From contig DASZXJ010000136.1 in NCBI GenBank assembly GCA_035545895.1, forward strand, positions 1 to 30,640: a stretch of 30,640 nucleotides of DNA, read 5' to 3'. The stretch is from DASZXJ01 sp035545895. Its GTDB lineage: Bacteria > Planctomycetota > Phycisphaerae > Tepidisphaerales > Tepidisphaeraceae. Of the stretch, positions 1-7,205 are shown piece by piece. Both the position numbers and the translations under genes were made by a program. The first letter of the stretch is position 1, and each line of letters starts with the position of its first letter. The notes beneath the pieces were generated by a model. The model was not told the DNA's origin, searched no databases, and saw nothing but the letters and a program-made list of their open reading frames with translations.

Positions 1-2
1 TC

Positions 3-581
3 GAGCAGTCGATCATCTGGCCGATCGCGCAGCTATTGAGACTTCGGGGGTTATGTTTGATTCCCGCTGCCGCTGTGGTGCGCGATGGGTGGGGCGCCTT
101 GCTGCTGGCCAACTTCAATCTGGAACCTGAATTGACCGCGATGATCCACGCGGGCTGGCGGGTGTTGGGACAGAACTGGGTGGCGATTCGGCAGGATCGC
201 GATCAGATGATGATGCTTCACATGCCCGGCCGGGTAAATCGCAACGGCCAACCAGTCGATCTGACATCCGAGTTCTGCGGGAGCAGCGCTTCCGTCGCCA
301 ACTGCGATGCGATCCTGCTTGCCATTCCGGGCAGACGTCCCACCGCCGACGTGCGGCGGATCAGTCCGACCAATGCGCCCGCTTCGTTGCGACGCGCCTG
401 GCCTATCGCGGAACTTCATCCGCACCGGCGCCAGGGACAATGGCCGGCCCGACTGGCGCATCGATGCAACATCTTCGACATCCAACTGTCACGCAATCCC
501 AGGGAAATCCTCGGCCTGCTGGACCTGGCCCGATACCATCGGACTGCACATCATCCGGTCGGTGAATTGATCGTCGCTTGA
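3..581 (+). CDS. HPr-kinase-like protein lacking a P-loop (5' end outside window)
   Basis: The frame is open to the left edge of the window, so only the C-terminal about 192 residues are seen; a TTG at 36 is an internal leucine rather than a start. The segment AAAVVRDGWGALLL, followed about 20 residues later by AGWRVLGQNWV, follows the layout of HPr serine kinase/phosphorylase-like proteins, in which a nucleotide-binding P-loop (GxSGxGKST) lies between these two blocks. Here that place reads NFNLEPELTA, with no glycine-rich loop and no lysine-serine/threonine pair, so ATP binding in the usual way is unlikely. The family assignment rests on this pattern alone and is moderate. It is followed after 90 bases by hisH on the same strand, with no evident functional link. 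Codon usage looks like normal coding sequence. Confidence 0.6.
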   Translation, partial: EQSIIWPIAQLLRLRGLCLIPAAAVVRDGWGALLLANFNLEPELTAMIHAGWRVLGQNWVAIRQDRDQMMMLHMPGRVNRNGQPVDLTSEFCGSSASVANCDAILLAIPGRRPTADVRRISPTNAPASLRRAWPIAELHPHRRQGQWPARLAHRCNIFDIQLSRNPREILGLLDLARYHRTAHHPVGELIVA

Positions 582-671
582 TCCCCCTCAGGCAACTCCA
601 CCGCGAAATCGCGTCATGCGCGAAGACCAGTGGCCAGTATCGGATGGGTCGGCTATTCTTAGCTGGCCACC

Positions 672-1286
672 ATGACTATTTCCATCATCGATTACGGCAT
701 GGCAAACCTGCGCTCGGTCCAGAAAGGATTCGAGCACGTGGGCGCTTCCGCGCAAATCATCTCCAAGCCTCAGGAAATTGAAAAGGCCGACAAAATCGTT
801 CTGCCCGGCGTGGGAGCATTCGCCGATGCCGTTCGCACATTGCGCGAGCAAAACCTGGCGGGGCCGATCGTCCAGCACATCGATAAAGGCAAGCCGTTTC
901 TCGGCATTTGCCTGGGATTGCAGATGCTCTTCGATACCGGTTACGAGGACGGCACACACCAGGGGCTTGGCGTGTTACGCGGCGCCTGCGTACGCTTTGA
1001 TGTCGATCAAACCATGGCCCTGAAAGTGCCGCACATGGGATGGAACCAGTTGCAGATCAAACGCCCGTCACCCATCGTGCGCAATCTGCCGGCCGGGTGC
1101 AGCGTCTATTTCGTCCACAGCTATCACGTGGTTCCGCAGGATGAATCGATCGTCGCGACAACTACCGACTATGGCCGGCCGTTTGTCAGCAGCATCTGGC
1201 GCGACAATCTGATGGCAACGCAGTTTCACCCTGAGAAAAGTCAGAAGGTAGGAATGCAAATCCTAGAAAATTTCGCCAGGCTTTAG
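672..1286 (+). CDS. hisH: Imidazole glycerol phosphate synthase, glutaminase subunit HisH
   Basis: Glutamine amidotransferase subunit that hydrolyses glutamine and channels ammonia to HisF, which turns PRFAR into imidazole glycerol phosphate and AICAR in histidine biosynthesis (cytoplasmic). The 204 residues match the usual length. The class-I triad is complete: nucleophile Cys80 in GICLGLQ, His186 and Glu188 in FHPEKSQK. The N-terminal IDYGMANLRSV, the oxyanion-loop LPGVGAF and the C-terminal YFVHSYH blocks are typical of HisH. The ATG at 672 is placed directly before the conserved beta strand. No hisA, hisF or other his gene lies next to it: the upstream gene is an unrelated kinase-like protein and the downstream gene is convergent, 35 bases away. 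The partner HisF must be encoded elsewhere. Confidence 0.95.
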   Translation: MTISIIDYGMANLRSVQKGFEHVGASAQIISKPQEIEKADKIVLPGVGAFADAVRTLREQNLAGPIVQHIDKGKPFLGICLGLQMLFDTGYEDGTHQGLGVLRGACVRFDVDQTMALKVPHMGWNQLQIKRPSPIVRNLPAGCSVYFVHSYHVVPQDESIVATTTDYGRPFVSSIWRDNLMATQFHPEKSQKVGMQILENFARL

Positions 1287-1321
1287 GTTGCGACCCCTTG
1301 GACGCGAACGAGGTGAAAGTC

Positions 1322-1573
1322 TCAATCGTCGTTGATGATCTGCTTGTTGGCGTTGTTGACGCTTTTCACGATGAGCCCGCTTGCCAATCCCAGCGTGATA
1401 AGAAATCCGCCGAGCATCAAGTAGACGCTGAGATTAAATCCACTTGGCACCATGCCGGCGCGTTCGGCTTCGCTGTGTGGGATCGAATCCTTGCACATGG
1501 GGCACGCCATCGTCAAAGCGGCAGGCAAAAGGATCATGGCGAGCGTTGCGACGAAGACCAGTTTCTTGTTCAT
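1322..1573 (-). CDS. Small exported or membrane protein with a CPMC motif
   Basis: An 83-residue protein with an N-terminal hydrophobic segment (residues 5-22) ending at TMACPMC, so Cys24 and Cys27 would face the periplasm just after a signal peptide or membrane anchor. A second hydrophobic helix lies at about 49-70. The ATG at 1573 was chosen because it gives the signal-like N-terminus and lies only 2 bases after the stop of the DUF420 gene; the longer open frame to 1711 would overlap that gene extensively. A CxxC pair in a small exported protein at the end of an SCO/DUF420 operon suggests copper handling or redox work in cytochrome oxidase assembly. That role is inference from context; I do not recognise a named family. 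A lipoprotein reading (Cys24) is possible but the preceding TMA is not a good lipobox. Confidence 0.75.
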   Translation of the reverse strand: MNKKLVFVATLAMILLPAALTMACPMCKDSIPHSEAERAGMVPSGFNLSVYLMLGGFLITLGLASGLIVKSVNNANKQIINDD

Positions 1574-1575
1574 AC

Positions 1576-2025
1576 TTAGCCCTTGGACGGAAACAAATGA
1601 TACAGCATCCAATACACCATTACACCCGTAATGGAGACATAAATCCAGACCGCCAGCGTTGGCTTGGCGATTTTTTTGTGGGCTTCCCATCGCCAGTGAT
1701 AGGCCCGCCACACCGTCATCAATATCGGCGGAAGCATGCCGATCGCTAATAAAACGTGGGATGCGAGCAATATTAGGTAAAAGGTGCGCAGCGGACTCGG
1801 TTTAAGCCCTATCGTCCGGTCGCCATAAGCAAACTGCGAATAAAGATAGCACGCCAGAAAAATTGCCGAAACGACCAGTGCCGAGATCATCAATGTAACA
1901 TGCGCCCGAACTTTTTGCCGGCGGATCATCACGTAGCCTGCGATCAGCAAAATGGCGCACGAGCCGTTGAGTGTCGCGTTGATGGCTGCCAGAAGTTCTT
2001 TGCCGTTCACCTGAACCGTCCCCAT
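1576..2025 (-). CDS. DUF420 family membrane protein (CtaM/YozB-like)
   Basis: A 149-residue integral membrane protein with four hydrophobic helices (about residues 12-33, 43-65, 82-106 and 124-145). The order of helices, the conserved histidines in the second and third helices (RAHVTLMI, LASHVLLAI) and the following RRW-type loop (WRWEAHKKIAKPT) are those of the DUF420 family. The Staphylococcus aureus member, CtaM, is needed for function of the aa3-type terminal oxidase, so a role in heme-copper oxidase biogenesis is likely. It starts 2 bases after the SCO stop and ends 2 bases before the CPMC-protein start, so the three genes are almost certainly cotranscribed. No oxidase subunit genes are seen in the window. 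Confidence 0.88.
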   Translation of the reverse strand: MGTVQVNGKELLAAINATLNGSCAILLIAGYVMIRRQKVRAHVTLMISALVVSAIFLACYLYSQFAYGDRTIGLKPSPLRTFYLILLASHVLLAIGMLPPILMTVWRAYHWRWEAHKKIAKPTLAVWIYVSITGVMVYWMLYHLFPSKG

Positions 2026-2027
2026 CC

Positions 2028-2657
2028 CTATTGCCGGGCGAGTTGCTGAGCATCGGTTGCCAGCTTCTTCATCGCATCGTCGTCGTTGGTGTCATAATAC
2101 CCGCGCACGCGGTTCATCCGGTCGATCAACAGAACCTTTTGCGTGTGAATGATCGGCTGGCCTTCCGATGCCGGTGCCGCCTGAAGCTTGAACCCGTTCA
2201 CCGCCAGATCAAACATTCCCTGTTTTTCGCCGGTGAGAAACATCCATCGTGATTCATCGGCGCCGAGCTTGCTTGCATACTCCTTCAAGATGGCCGGCGT
2301 GTCATGTTCCGGGTCGATGCTGAATTCGACGATTTTCACATCGGGCAATTTCACCGACTTTTGAAGTTGCGCCATTCGCGCGCTCATCATCGGGCAGACG
2401 CCGGGGCACTGCGAAAAGAACACCGTCGCCACCCATACATTGCCGCGAAGATCGGCATCGGTCACTTTCTTGCCGTTCTGGTCGGTCAATGAAAAACTCG
2501 GCGCGTCCCAGAGAATATCCAGCGTCTGCGAGTCGCCACCCAACTGGCGATGCGCCAGCACGCCCGTGCCCACCAGCGCGATCATGCCCAGCACAGTCAT
2601 TCCCCAGAGCACAATCCATGTCAACTTCTTCTGATTCGGTTTCATAGCTCCGCTCAT
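2028..2657 (-). CDS. SCO1/SenC family copper chaperone
   Basis: A membrane-anchored thioredoxin-fold protein of the SCO1/SenC/PrrC family, which delivers copper to, or reduces the thiols of, the CuA site of cytochrome c oxidase. An N-terminal transmembrane anchor (residues about 13-35) is followed by the soluble domain. The copper ligands are present: Cys84 and Cys88 in CPGVCP, and His171 in IIHTQK. The block FSIDPEHDTPAILKEY is also characteristic. Length is 209 residues, usual for the family. The ATG at 2657 overlaps the stop of the upstream gene as ATGA, implying translational coupling; an internal ATG four codons later, preceded by GCGGAGCT, is an alternative start. Confidence 0.93.
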   Translation of the reverse strand: MSGAMKPNQKKLTWIVLWGMTVLGMIALVGTGVLAHRQLGGDSQTLDILWDAPSFSLTDQNGKKVTDADLRGNVWVATVFFSQCPGVCPMMSARMAQLQKSVKLPDVKIVEFSIDPEHDTPAILKEYASKLGADESRWMFLTGEKQGMFDLAVNGFKLQAAPASEGQPIIHTQKVLLIDRMNRVRGYYDTNDDDAMKKLATDAQQLARQ

Positions 2658-3625
2658 CTTACACTGGTTTTCAATTTCATCATCACCGGATGATGGTCGC
2701 TGGCCATTGCCGTGAATCCATTCGAAAAGACCTGAACCGGCCCGATTCGATCCTTCAGCGACCGGGTGACCAGGATTTGATCGATAAACGAACGATATTC
2801 GGTACGTTCATACCCAAAATAACTGATTTGCCCAGCCTCGATCAGAGGCCGGGTTGCCAGGATGAACCCATCCTGAGGCGGCCCGACGAGCAGGGAGATC
2901 GCATCGCCGCCCGCTTCCTGTTCGAAAGGCTGATACCACAATTCATCGTTCATGTCACCCATGAACACCACATCCGCCGGGCCGGTCTTTTCCAGCTCCT
3001 TGATGATCTCGTGGGTTCGCTTGGCTTCGCGATTGCGCCATTTGCTGACATCCATGCTGTTGCCGCTTTTGCTTTTTTGATGATTCGTGCCGACCCAGAA
3101 CCGGTAACCGCCCGGCGCCTGGATGAGCAAAAACGCAGGCCCTCGCGCAAACAGCTTGTCGCCGCGCTCGTTGGCGACCGGGTCCTTCTCCTGAAAATAC
3201 TGGTCCCGCCGCTGAATGATGTCAAACCCCGGCTTGAGCAGCATCTCAACATATTGTTCCCGATCAGAGTTGCCGGCAAAGACGATTACCGTCTGATATC
3301 GATCCCCCAGCCAGTGGTGCGCGAAATATTCGAGATTGGCCTGGCTGCAACCCTCCTGAATCGCCAGGATATCCGGGCTGAACTTCGGATCGAGAATCAC
3401 CTGCGAGATCGCCCAGTTGTCCTTGTCCTCATGCGCGCGTTCAGCGGCAAGCAGGTCCTTGACCGCCTGCGTATTGGGCAGCGGGCTCGGCTTGGGGGCT
3501 GCCAGTTCCTTGGCGGCAAAGTGATGCTGGAAATATTCGATGTTGTAGGTGCCGAGCGTGATCTCCTGCGCCCCGGCACTGACTCCACAAAGCAGCAGCA
3601 CGATGACAAGCAGACTCGATTTCAT
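2654..3625 (-). CDS. Secreted endonuclease/exonuclease/phosphatase-fold protein
   Basis: A 323-residue protein with an N-terminal Sec signal (MKSSLLVIVLLLCGVSAGAQ) and an endonuclease/exonuclease/phosphatase domain. Metal-dependent phosphodiesterase landmarks are in order: Asn28 in TYNIEYF, Glu91 in AIQEG, His182 in GTNHQK, Asp224 and Asn226 in GDMND, Asp282 in FIDQIL, and the final Asp310-His311 in SDHHP. The substrate could be DNA, a phospholipid or another phosphodiester; the sequence does not say. The ATG at 3625 was chosen over the open frame to 3703 because it begins the signal peptide and is preceded by GAGGGTG. It is the first gene of the SCO/DUF420/CPMC operon, its stop overlapping the SCO start. 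A secreted nuclease-fold protein at the head of an oxidase assembly operon is not an arrangement I recognise. Confidence 0.9.
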   Translation of the reverse strand: MKSSLLVIVLLLCGVSAGAQEITLGTYNIEYFQHHFAAKELAAPKPSPLPNTQAVKDLLAAERAHEDKDNWAISQVILDPKFSPDILAIQEGCSQANLEYFAHHWLGDRYQTVIVFAGNSDREQYVEMLLKPGFDIIQRRDQYFQEKDPVANERGDKLFARGPAFLLIQAPGGYRFWVGTNHQKSKSGNSMDVSKWRNREAKRTHEIIKELEKTGPADVVFMGDMNDELWYQPFEQEAGGDAISLLVGPPQDGFILATRPLIEAGQISYFGYERTEYRSFIDQILVTRSLKDRIGPVQVFSNGFTAMASDHHPVMMKLKTSVR

Positions 3626-3927
3626 GACATCACCCTCGCCAGCCCTCGTTTCATCACAAACCGATTTGACGTCGTCGAGTTTCATTTGTCCAGTTACACA
3701 CAAAGATTTTGCAAAAGAGGATCAGATTGAGGATTGTATTTGTTCCTGTCGGGCATGCGAATCAATGAGCAAACACATTGAAATTACACGGCAGCAACTC
3801 CAGGACCGCGGGGAATACGCAGATGCGCAAAGATTCAGCGCATTTCATCGACCAATCCGCTTGTCTGACTCGTCACATGGCGCGCAATTCCGTGCAGTTT
3901 CATGGAGCCTACAGACAAGAGTTTGAT

Positions 3928-3954
3928 CCACAGATTTCACAGATGACACAGATT
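3928..3954. repeat. 9-base tandem repeat CACAGATNN
   Basis: CACAGAT occurs three times at a strict 9-base period (3929, 3938 and 3947). Similar ACAGATTTCACAGATGACACAG-type strings are familiar as dispersed intergenic repeats in several bacterial phyla including planctomycetes; that familiarity is from memory, not a search. Confidence 0.7.
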
Positions 3955-4040
3955 AGGAAAATGAAGGGGGAAAAAGAGGATCGGTTGAAAGATCGTGGGA
4001 CTTGAATTGTGGAGTGAAATTCATCTCCAGTTGATCGGGT

Positions 4041-4074
4041 CCCCGGGCAAAGCCCGGGGCTTTAGCCCCGGGGC
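4041..4074. repeat. GC-rich triple self-complementary element (REP-like)
   Basis: Three arms follow one another: CCCCGGGC (4041-4048), GCCCGGGGC (4052-4060) and GCCCCGGGGC (4065-4074). The middle arm can pair with either neighbour (loops AAA or TTTA), giving two mutually exclusive hairpins. The core GGCTTTAGCC resembles the cores of the palindromes at 5627 and 14463, suggesting one family of REP-like elements. Confidence 0.75.
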
Positions 4075-4083
4075 TGTGGGCAT

Positions 4084-4119
4084 TTCGGATTTTGGATTGC
4101 GGATTGTGGAATTGGAGTT
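4084..4119. repeat. Degenerate GGATTTT/GGATTG repeat
   Basis: Short AT-rich tandem variants of GGATTTT (CGGATTTTGGATTGCGGATTG and following GGAATTGG). It resembles the left half of the repeat between the histidine kinase and response regulator genes at 22224. Confidence 0.55.
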
Positions 4120-4170
4120 GCGCGACATGAGTTCGCATGGCGCAACAAAGGAGCCGCGGGTCACTGGATC

Positions 4171-4251
4171 TTCGTCATTCTGATTTGATCATTCGTCATT
4201 GGGATTTTGTTGGTCATTGGGACTTGGCCATTGACCATTTAATCATTTAAT
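4171..4251. repeat. Degenerate (T)CATT repeat
   Basis: At least seven TCATT or CCATT words within 81 bases, separated by GGG-, GATTT- and TTGG-type fillers. No open frame and no symmetry; it appears to be a low-complexity, irregular-period repeat. Confidence 0.55.
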
Positions 4252-4288
4252 CCCAGTTTCCCCGCCACCCCCCGCCACTGGTTGCCTA

Positions 4289-4342
4289 GCGAACGATGCG
4301 GTATCCCACCGTACCTCCTACGGGGAAGATCGCAGCATTCGC
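4289..4342. repeat. Imperfect palindrome
   Basis: GCGAACGATGCG at 4289-4300 matches the reverse complement of CGCAGCATTCGC at 4331-4342 in 10 of 12 positions, with a partly pairing interior (ACCGTA/TACGGG). It lies about 90 bases before the Gfo/Idh start and could be a transcript hairpin, an operator or another dispersed element. Confidence 0.4.
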
Positions 4343-4430
4343 CTCCGTTGAAGGCCGCAGCGCAGCCGAGGTTTTGATGGTCTTATGACTCGCGATTACA
4401 CTTGCATTTCAACTTCACGGAGATTCGCGA

Positions 4431-5621
4431 ATGGCCAAGCCGTTGATCAATGTGTGTTTGATCGGTCAGAAGTTCATGGGCCGAACCCATAGCAATGCGC
4501 TATTAAAAGTCGGCAAATTCTTCGATGTTCCGGTTGAACCGGTCATGCACACGATCTGTGGCCGAAACAAGGCGGAACTGGACGAGTTCAAGACCCGCTG
4601 GGGCTGGCAGAATTCGTGTTCGGACTGGCGAAAAGCGGTGGCTGACCGTGAGATTGGTCTGGTGGATGTCGGCACGCCGAACGATCTACACGCTGAGATG
4701 TCGATCGCAGCATTGGAAGCCGGCAAGCACGTGGCTTGTGAAAAGCCGTTGGCGGGAACATTGAGCGACGCCCGGCAGATGCGGGACGCCGCGCGGAAGG
4801 CGAAGAAGTGCAGGACATTCGTCTGGTACAACTATCGCCGGGTGCCTGCGGTGGCGCTGGCGCGCGAACTCGTCCAGGCCGGCCGGCTGGGGCGCATCTA
4901 TCACATTCGCACGACCTATTTGCAGGACTGGGGCGGGCCGACCGTTCCGCTGCTCTGGCGATTTCAGAAAAAGCACGCCGGCTCGGGTGCTCATGGAGAT
5001 CTGACCGCGCACATCGTGGATATGGCCCGCTTCATCAGTGGCGACGAAATCACCGAGGTATCGGGCGCGATCGCCGAAACGTTCATCAAGCAGCGAGCGA
5101 TCGTCGATTCCGGCGCGACTGGTGGAATCACCGGCGGCAACTGGCGCAAGGGAAAAATGGGGAAAAGCGATGTCGATGATGCCGTGCTTTTCCTCGCAAA
5201 ATTCAAGGCCGGCGCGATTGCGTCGTTCGAAGCATCCCGGCTGGCCACGGGAAATCAGAACCGCAACAGCATCGAAATCAACGGCGACAAGGGTTCGATT
5301 CGCTACAATTTCGAAGACATGAATTATCTCGAATTTTACGATGCCACCGCTGAACGCAAAGTGCAGGGCTGGACGAAAATCATGGTCACGCACGGCGGCG
5401 ACCACCCGTACGTCGGCAACTGGTGGCCCGATGCGCATATCCTGGGTTATGAGCACGGTTTCATCAATCAACTGGCTGATATGTTGAACGTTCTGGGCGG
5501 CAAGAAACCGGTCATGCCGCTGCCCGATTTTGAAGATGCGTATAAAACGCAGCAGGTGCTGGAAGCCGCGATGATCAGCGCCGAGCAGCGCCGGCCGGTG
5601 GCGATTTCGGAAATGAAATGA
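4431..5621 (+). CDS. Gfo/Idh/MocA family NAD(P)-dependent oxidoreductase
   Basis: A 396-residue cytoplasmic sugar or cyclitol dehydrogenase-type enzyme. The N-terminal Rossmann domain (about 1-130) contains the family EKP motif (residues 104-106, Lys105 catalytic) in HVACEKPLAGT; the C-terminal alpha/beta domain carries DLTAHIVDMARF, whose His194 is the usual second catalytic residue. The substrate cannot be read from the sequence. One oddity: the dinucleotide-binding loop reads IGQKFMG, so the middle glycine of GxGxxG is lysine. The ATG at 4431 follows CGGAG with good spacing and begins right before the first beta strand. The gene is followed 5 bases after its stop by a long hairpin that probably ends or protects the transcript. 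Confidence 0.93.
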   Translation: MAKPLINVCLIGQKFMGRTHSNALLKVGKFFDVPVEPVMHTICGRNKAELDEFKTRWGWQNSCSDWRKAVADREIGLVDVGTPNDLHAEMSIAALEAGKHVACEKPLAGTLSDARQMRDAARKAKKCRTFVWYNYRRVPAVALARELVQAGRLGRIYHIRTTYLQDWGGPTVPLLWRFQKKHAGSGAHGDLTAHIVDMARFISGDEITEVSGAIAETFIKQRAIVDSGATGGITGGNWRKGKMGKSDVDDAVLFLAKFKAGAIASFEASRLATGNQNRNSIEINGDKGSIRYNFEDMNYLEFYDATAERKVQGWTKIMVTHGGDHPYVGNWWPDAHILGYEHGFINQLADMLNVLGGKKPVMPLPDFEDAYKTQQVLEAAMISAEQRRPVAISEMK

Positions 5622-5626
5622 TCAAG

Positions 5627-5683
5627 GCCGCTTTCGGCTTAGCGCGACCGGCGATTCAGTGGTCGCGCTAAGCCGCAAGCGGC
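5627..5683. repeat. 57-base near-perfect inverted repeat
   Basis: Arms 5627-5649 and 5661-5683 are reverse complements in 22 of 23 positions, with an 11-base loop. Each arm contains its own small palindrome (GCCGCTTTCGGC and GCCGCAAGCGGC) and the core GGCTTAGC/GCTAAGCC. It starts 5 bases after the oxidoreductase stop. There is no T-run, so it is not a textbook intrinsic terminator; a REP-like element or transcript-end stabiliser fits better. Confidence 0.9.
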
Positions 5684-5754
5684 AGGAATCAAAGCGGCGC
5701 GGTTGTTTGGTTCCTTCGCGCTCATCGCGGCTTCGCGGTTATATTAAATCCACT

Positions 5755-6078
5755 ATGTCCTGGACCACCCTCTGTGAATTTGAAGAACTCGAAGAAGGCC
5801 GGGGAAAATACGTCGAGATCGGCGGCTTTCAGCTCGCGGTTTTTTTGCAGGCCGACAAAGTTTATGTCCTGGACAACTATTGCCCTCACGCAGGCGGGAA
5901 TCTGGCGGGGGGGATGATCGTCGATGGCTGCGCGGTTTGCCCGTGGCATCAATGGGCGTTCCGTCTGGAAAACGGCCAATTACGTGATGCACCCGGTGTA
6001 ATCGTCACCACTTATCCCATCCGAGTGCACGGACATCAGGGCCGGCGACTTGTGCAAGCCGACCTGCCAGCGTATTAA
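5755..6078 (+). CDS. Rieske-type [2Fe-2S] ferredoxin
   Basis: A 107-residue single-domain Rieske protein of the soluble NirD/ferredoxin-component type. The cluster ligands are intact: Cys43 and His45 in CPHAGG, and Cys62 and His65 in CPWHQW, with spacing normal for the family. No signal peptide or membrane helix, so it is a cytoplasmic electron carrier or regulatory subunit. The open frame extends upstream to 5659, but that extension runs out of the hairpin region and is arginine-rich and unlike Rieske N-termini; the ATG at 5755 gives a clean MSWTTLCEFEEL start. No partner oxygenase or nitrite reductase is adjacent. It ends 8 bases before the glycosyltransferase start, so they are likely cotranscribed. 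Confidence 0.92.
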   Translation: MSWTTLCEFEELEEGRGKYVEIGGFQLAVFLQADKVYVLDNYCPHAGGNLAGGMIVDGCAVCPWHQWAFRLENGQLRDAPGVIVTTYPIRVHGHQGRRLVQADLPAY

Positions 6079-6086
6079 GCTACACC

Positions 6087-7205
6087 GTGAACGAGCCGGA
6101 AATAAGCCTCATCGTCCCCACGCTCAACGAAGCGGACAATCTCCGCGAGTTGACCACTCGAATCGTGCAAGCCCTGCAGGGACGCACGTTTGAAATTCTG
6201 CTGGTCGATGACAACAGCAAGGACAGCACGCCTCAAATTTGCGAGGAATTGAGCAGGACTTATCCGCTGCATCTGCTGGTTCGTAAGATTCCCAAAGATG
6301 GGCTCGGCGGGGCGGTGCTGCACGGCATCGCGCAGGCGCGGGGAAAATACCTGGTGGTGATGGATGCCGATCTTCAGCATCCGCCCGAGAAATTGCCGGA
6401 ACTGATTGCTCCGCTGGAGAAGGGCGAGGCCGAGTTCGCGCTGGGTTCGCGTCACGTGGCCGGTGGGAGCGTCGGCAAACGGTGGGGCGCGTTTCGCAAA
6501 CTCAATTCCGACGTCGCCACGCTGCTGGCCAGACCGTTCGCGGGAAAAATCACCGATCCGATGTCCGGTTTTTTTGCGCTCAAGCGCGATACCTACAACC
6601 GCGCCCAGCGGCTGGCGCCGTTGGGCTATAAGATCGGCCTGGAACTGATGTGCAAATGTCGCGTGAGCAATGTGCGCGAGGTGCCCATCCATTTCGCCGA
6701 GCGGGCGCACGGGCAGTCCAAGCTAAGCATGCGCGAGCAGTTCAGATATCTGGAACATCTCAGCCGGCTTTACGATTTTTGCTATCCGCGACTGTCGCCG
6801 ATCCTCAAATTTTTGATCGTCACGTTATTGAGCTGGATTGTGGGTCTTGGCGTATATCTTGCCGCCGTGAAGAGTGATGCAGGACCGGCCCTGTCACCTG
6901 TGATCGGCTATTTCGGCGCGATTTTCGTAACAGCCGTCTTTCATCGCCGCTACATCCGTTCGCAGCGCGAATTTCTGCTGACCACCAGGCCATGGGCGGA
7001 GTTTATGATGGTCGCCTTGGCGGAAATCGCGGTCTGCGCAATCGTTTCGATCTGGATCGTCAGGCGGGTGGATCGTGCGTCCGCCGCCGAACTCTTCATC
7101 ATCAGCTTCGGCGCTGCAACATTCACCCGTTACGTGCTGCGTAAAGAGTTGATGCTCGATATTCGCGGTCTGCGGCGCGATCTTCGCAAGGAAGAACTCT
7201 CGTGA
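6087..7205 (+). CDS. GT2 family (DPM1-like) glycosyltransferase fused to GtrA-like membrane domain
   Basis: A 372-residue protein. Residues about 6-225 form a GT-A fold family 2 glycosyltransferase like dolichyl-/polyprenyl-phosphate mannosyl- or glucosyltransferases: VPTLNEADN at the N-terminus, VDDNSKDST for nucleotide binding, DAD (93-95) in VMDADLQHPP for the metal, and SRHVAGG. Residues about 238-355 hold four hydrophobic helices resembling GtrA, the flippase-associated domain found C-terminal to such enzymes. It would load a sugar onto a polyprenyl phosphate at the inner membrane face. Start is a GTG at 6087 right before the first strand. Its stop overlaps the start of the next gene (GTGA), which encodes a GT-C-type protein that could use the lipid-linked sugar: a donor-maker plus transferase pair. 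Confidence 0.92.
   Translation: MNEPEISLIVPTLNEADNLRELTTRIVQALQGRTFEILLVDDNSKDSTPQICEELSRTYPLHLLVRKIPKDGLGGAVLHGIAQARGKYLVVMDADLQHPPEKLPELIAPLEKGEAEFALGSRHVAGGSVGKRWGAFRKLNSDVATLLARPFAGKITDPMSGFFALKRDTYNRAQRLAPLGYKIGLELMCKCRVSNVREVPIHFAERAHGQSKLSMREQFRYLEHLSRLYDFCYPRLSPILKFLIVTLLSWIVGLGVYLAAVKSDAGPALSPVIGYFGAIFVTAVFHRRYIRSQREFLLTTRPWAEFMMVALAEIAVCAIVSIWIVRRVDRASAAELFIISFGAATFTRYVLRKELMLDIRGLRRDLRKEELS

Larger units (their letters stand above)
3626..4430. other. Non-coding region rich in repeats
   Basis: About 800 bases between the divergent EEP-fold gene and the Gfo/Idh gene. I find no convincing gene: short open frames here lack ribosome sites and recognisable protein. The right two-thirds holds a 9-base tandem, a GC-rich self-complementary array, a GGATT-type repeat, a CATT-type repeat and an imperfect palindrome, each listed separately. 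Promoters for both flanking genes must lie here but I cannot place them with confidence. The start of the Gfo/Idh gene has a ribosome site (CGGAG) at 4419-4423. Confidence 0.7.

Noticed and set aside
36..581. TTG at 36 as the start of the first gene.
   Set aside because: The frame is open to the window edge and the codons before the TTG read as protein of the same kind, so the gene is truncated by the window.
2690..3730. A 346-codon open frame opposite the EEP-fold gene.
   Set aside because: Antisense shadow of a gene with a signal peptide and intact catalytic motifs; no protein family resemblance.
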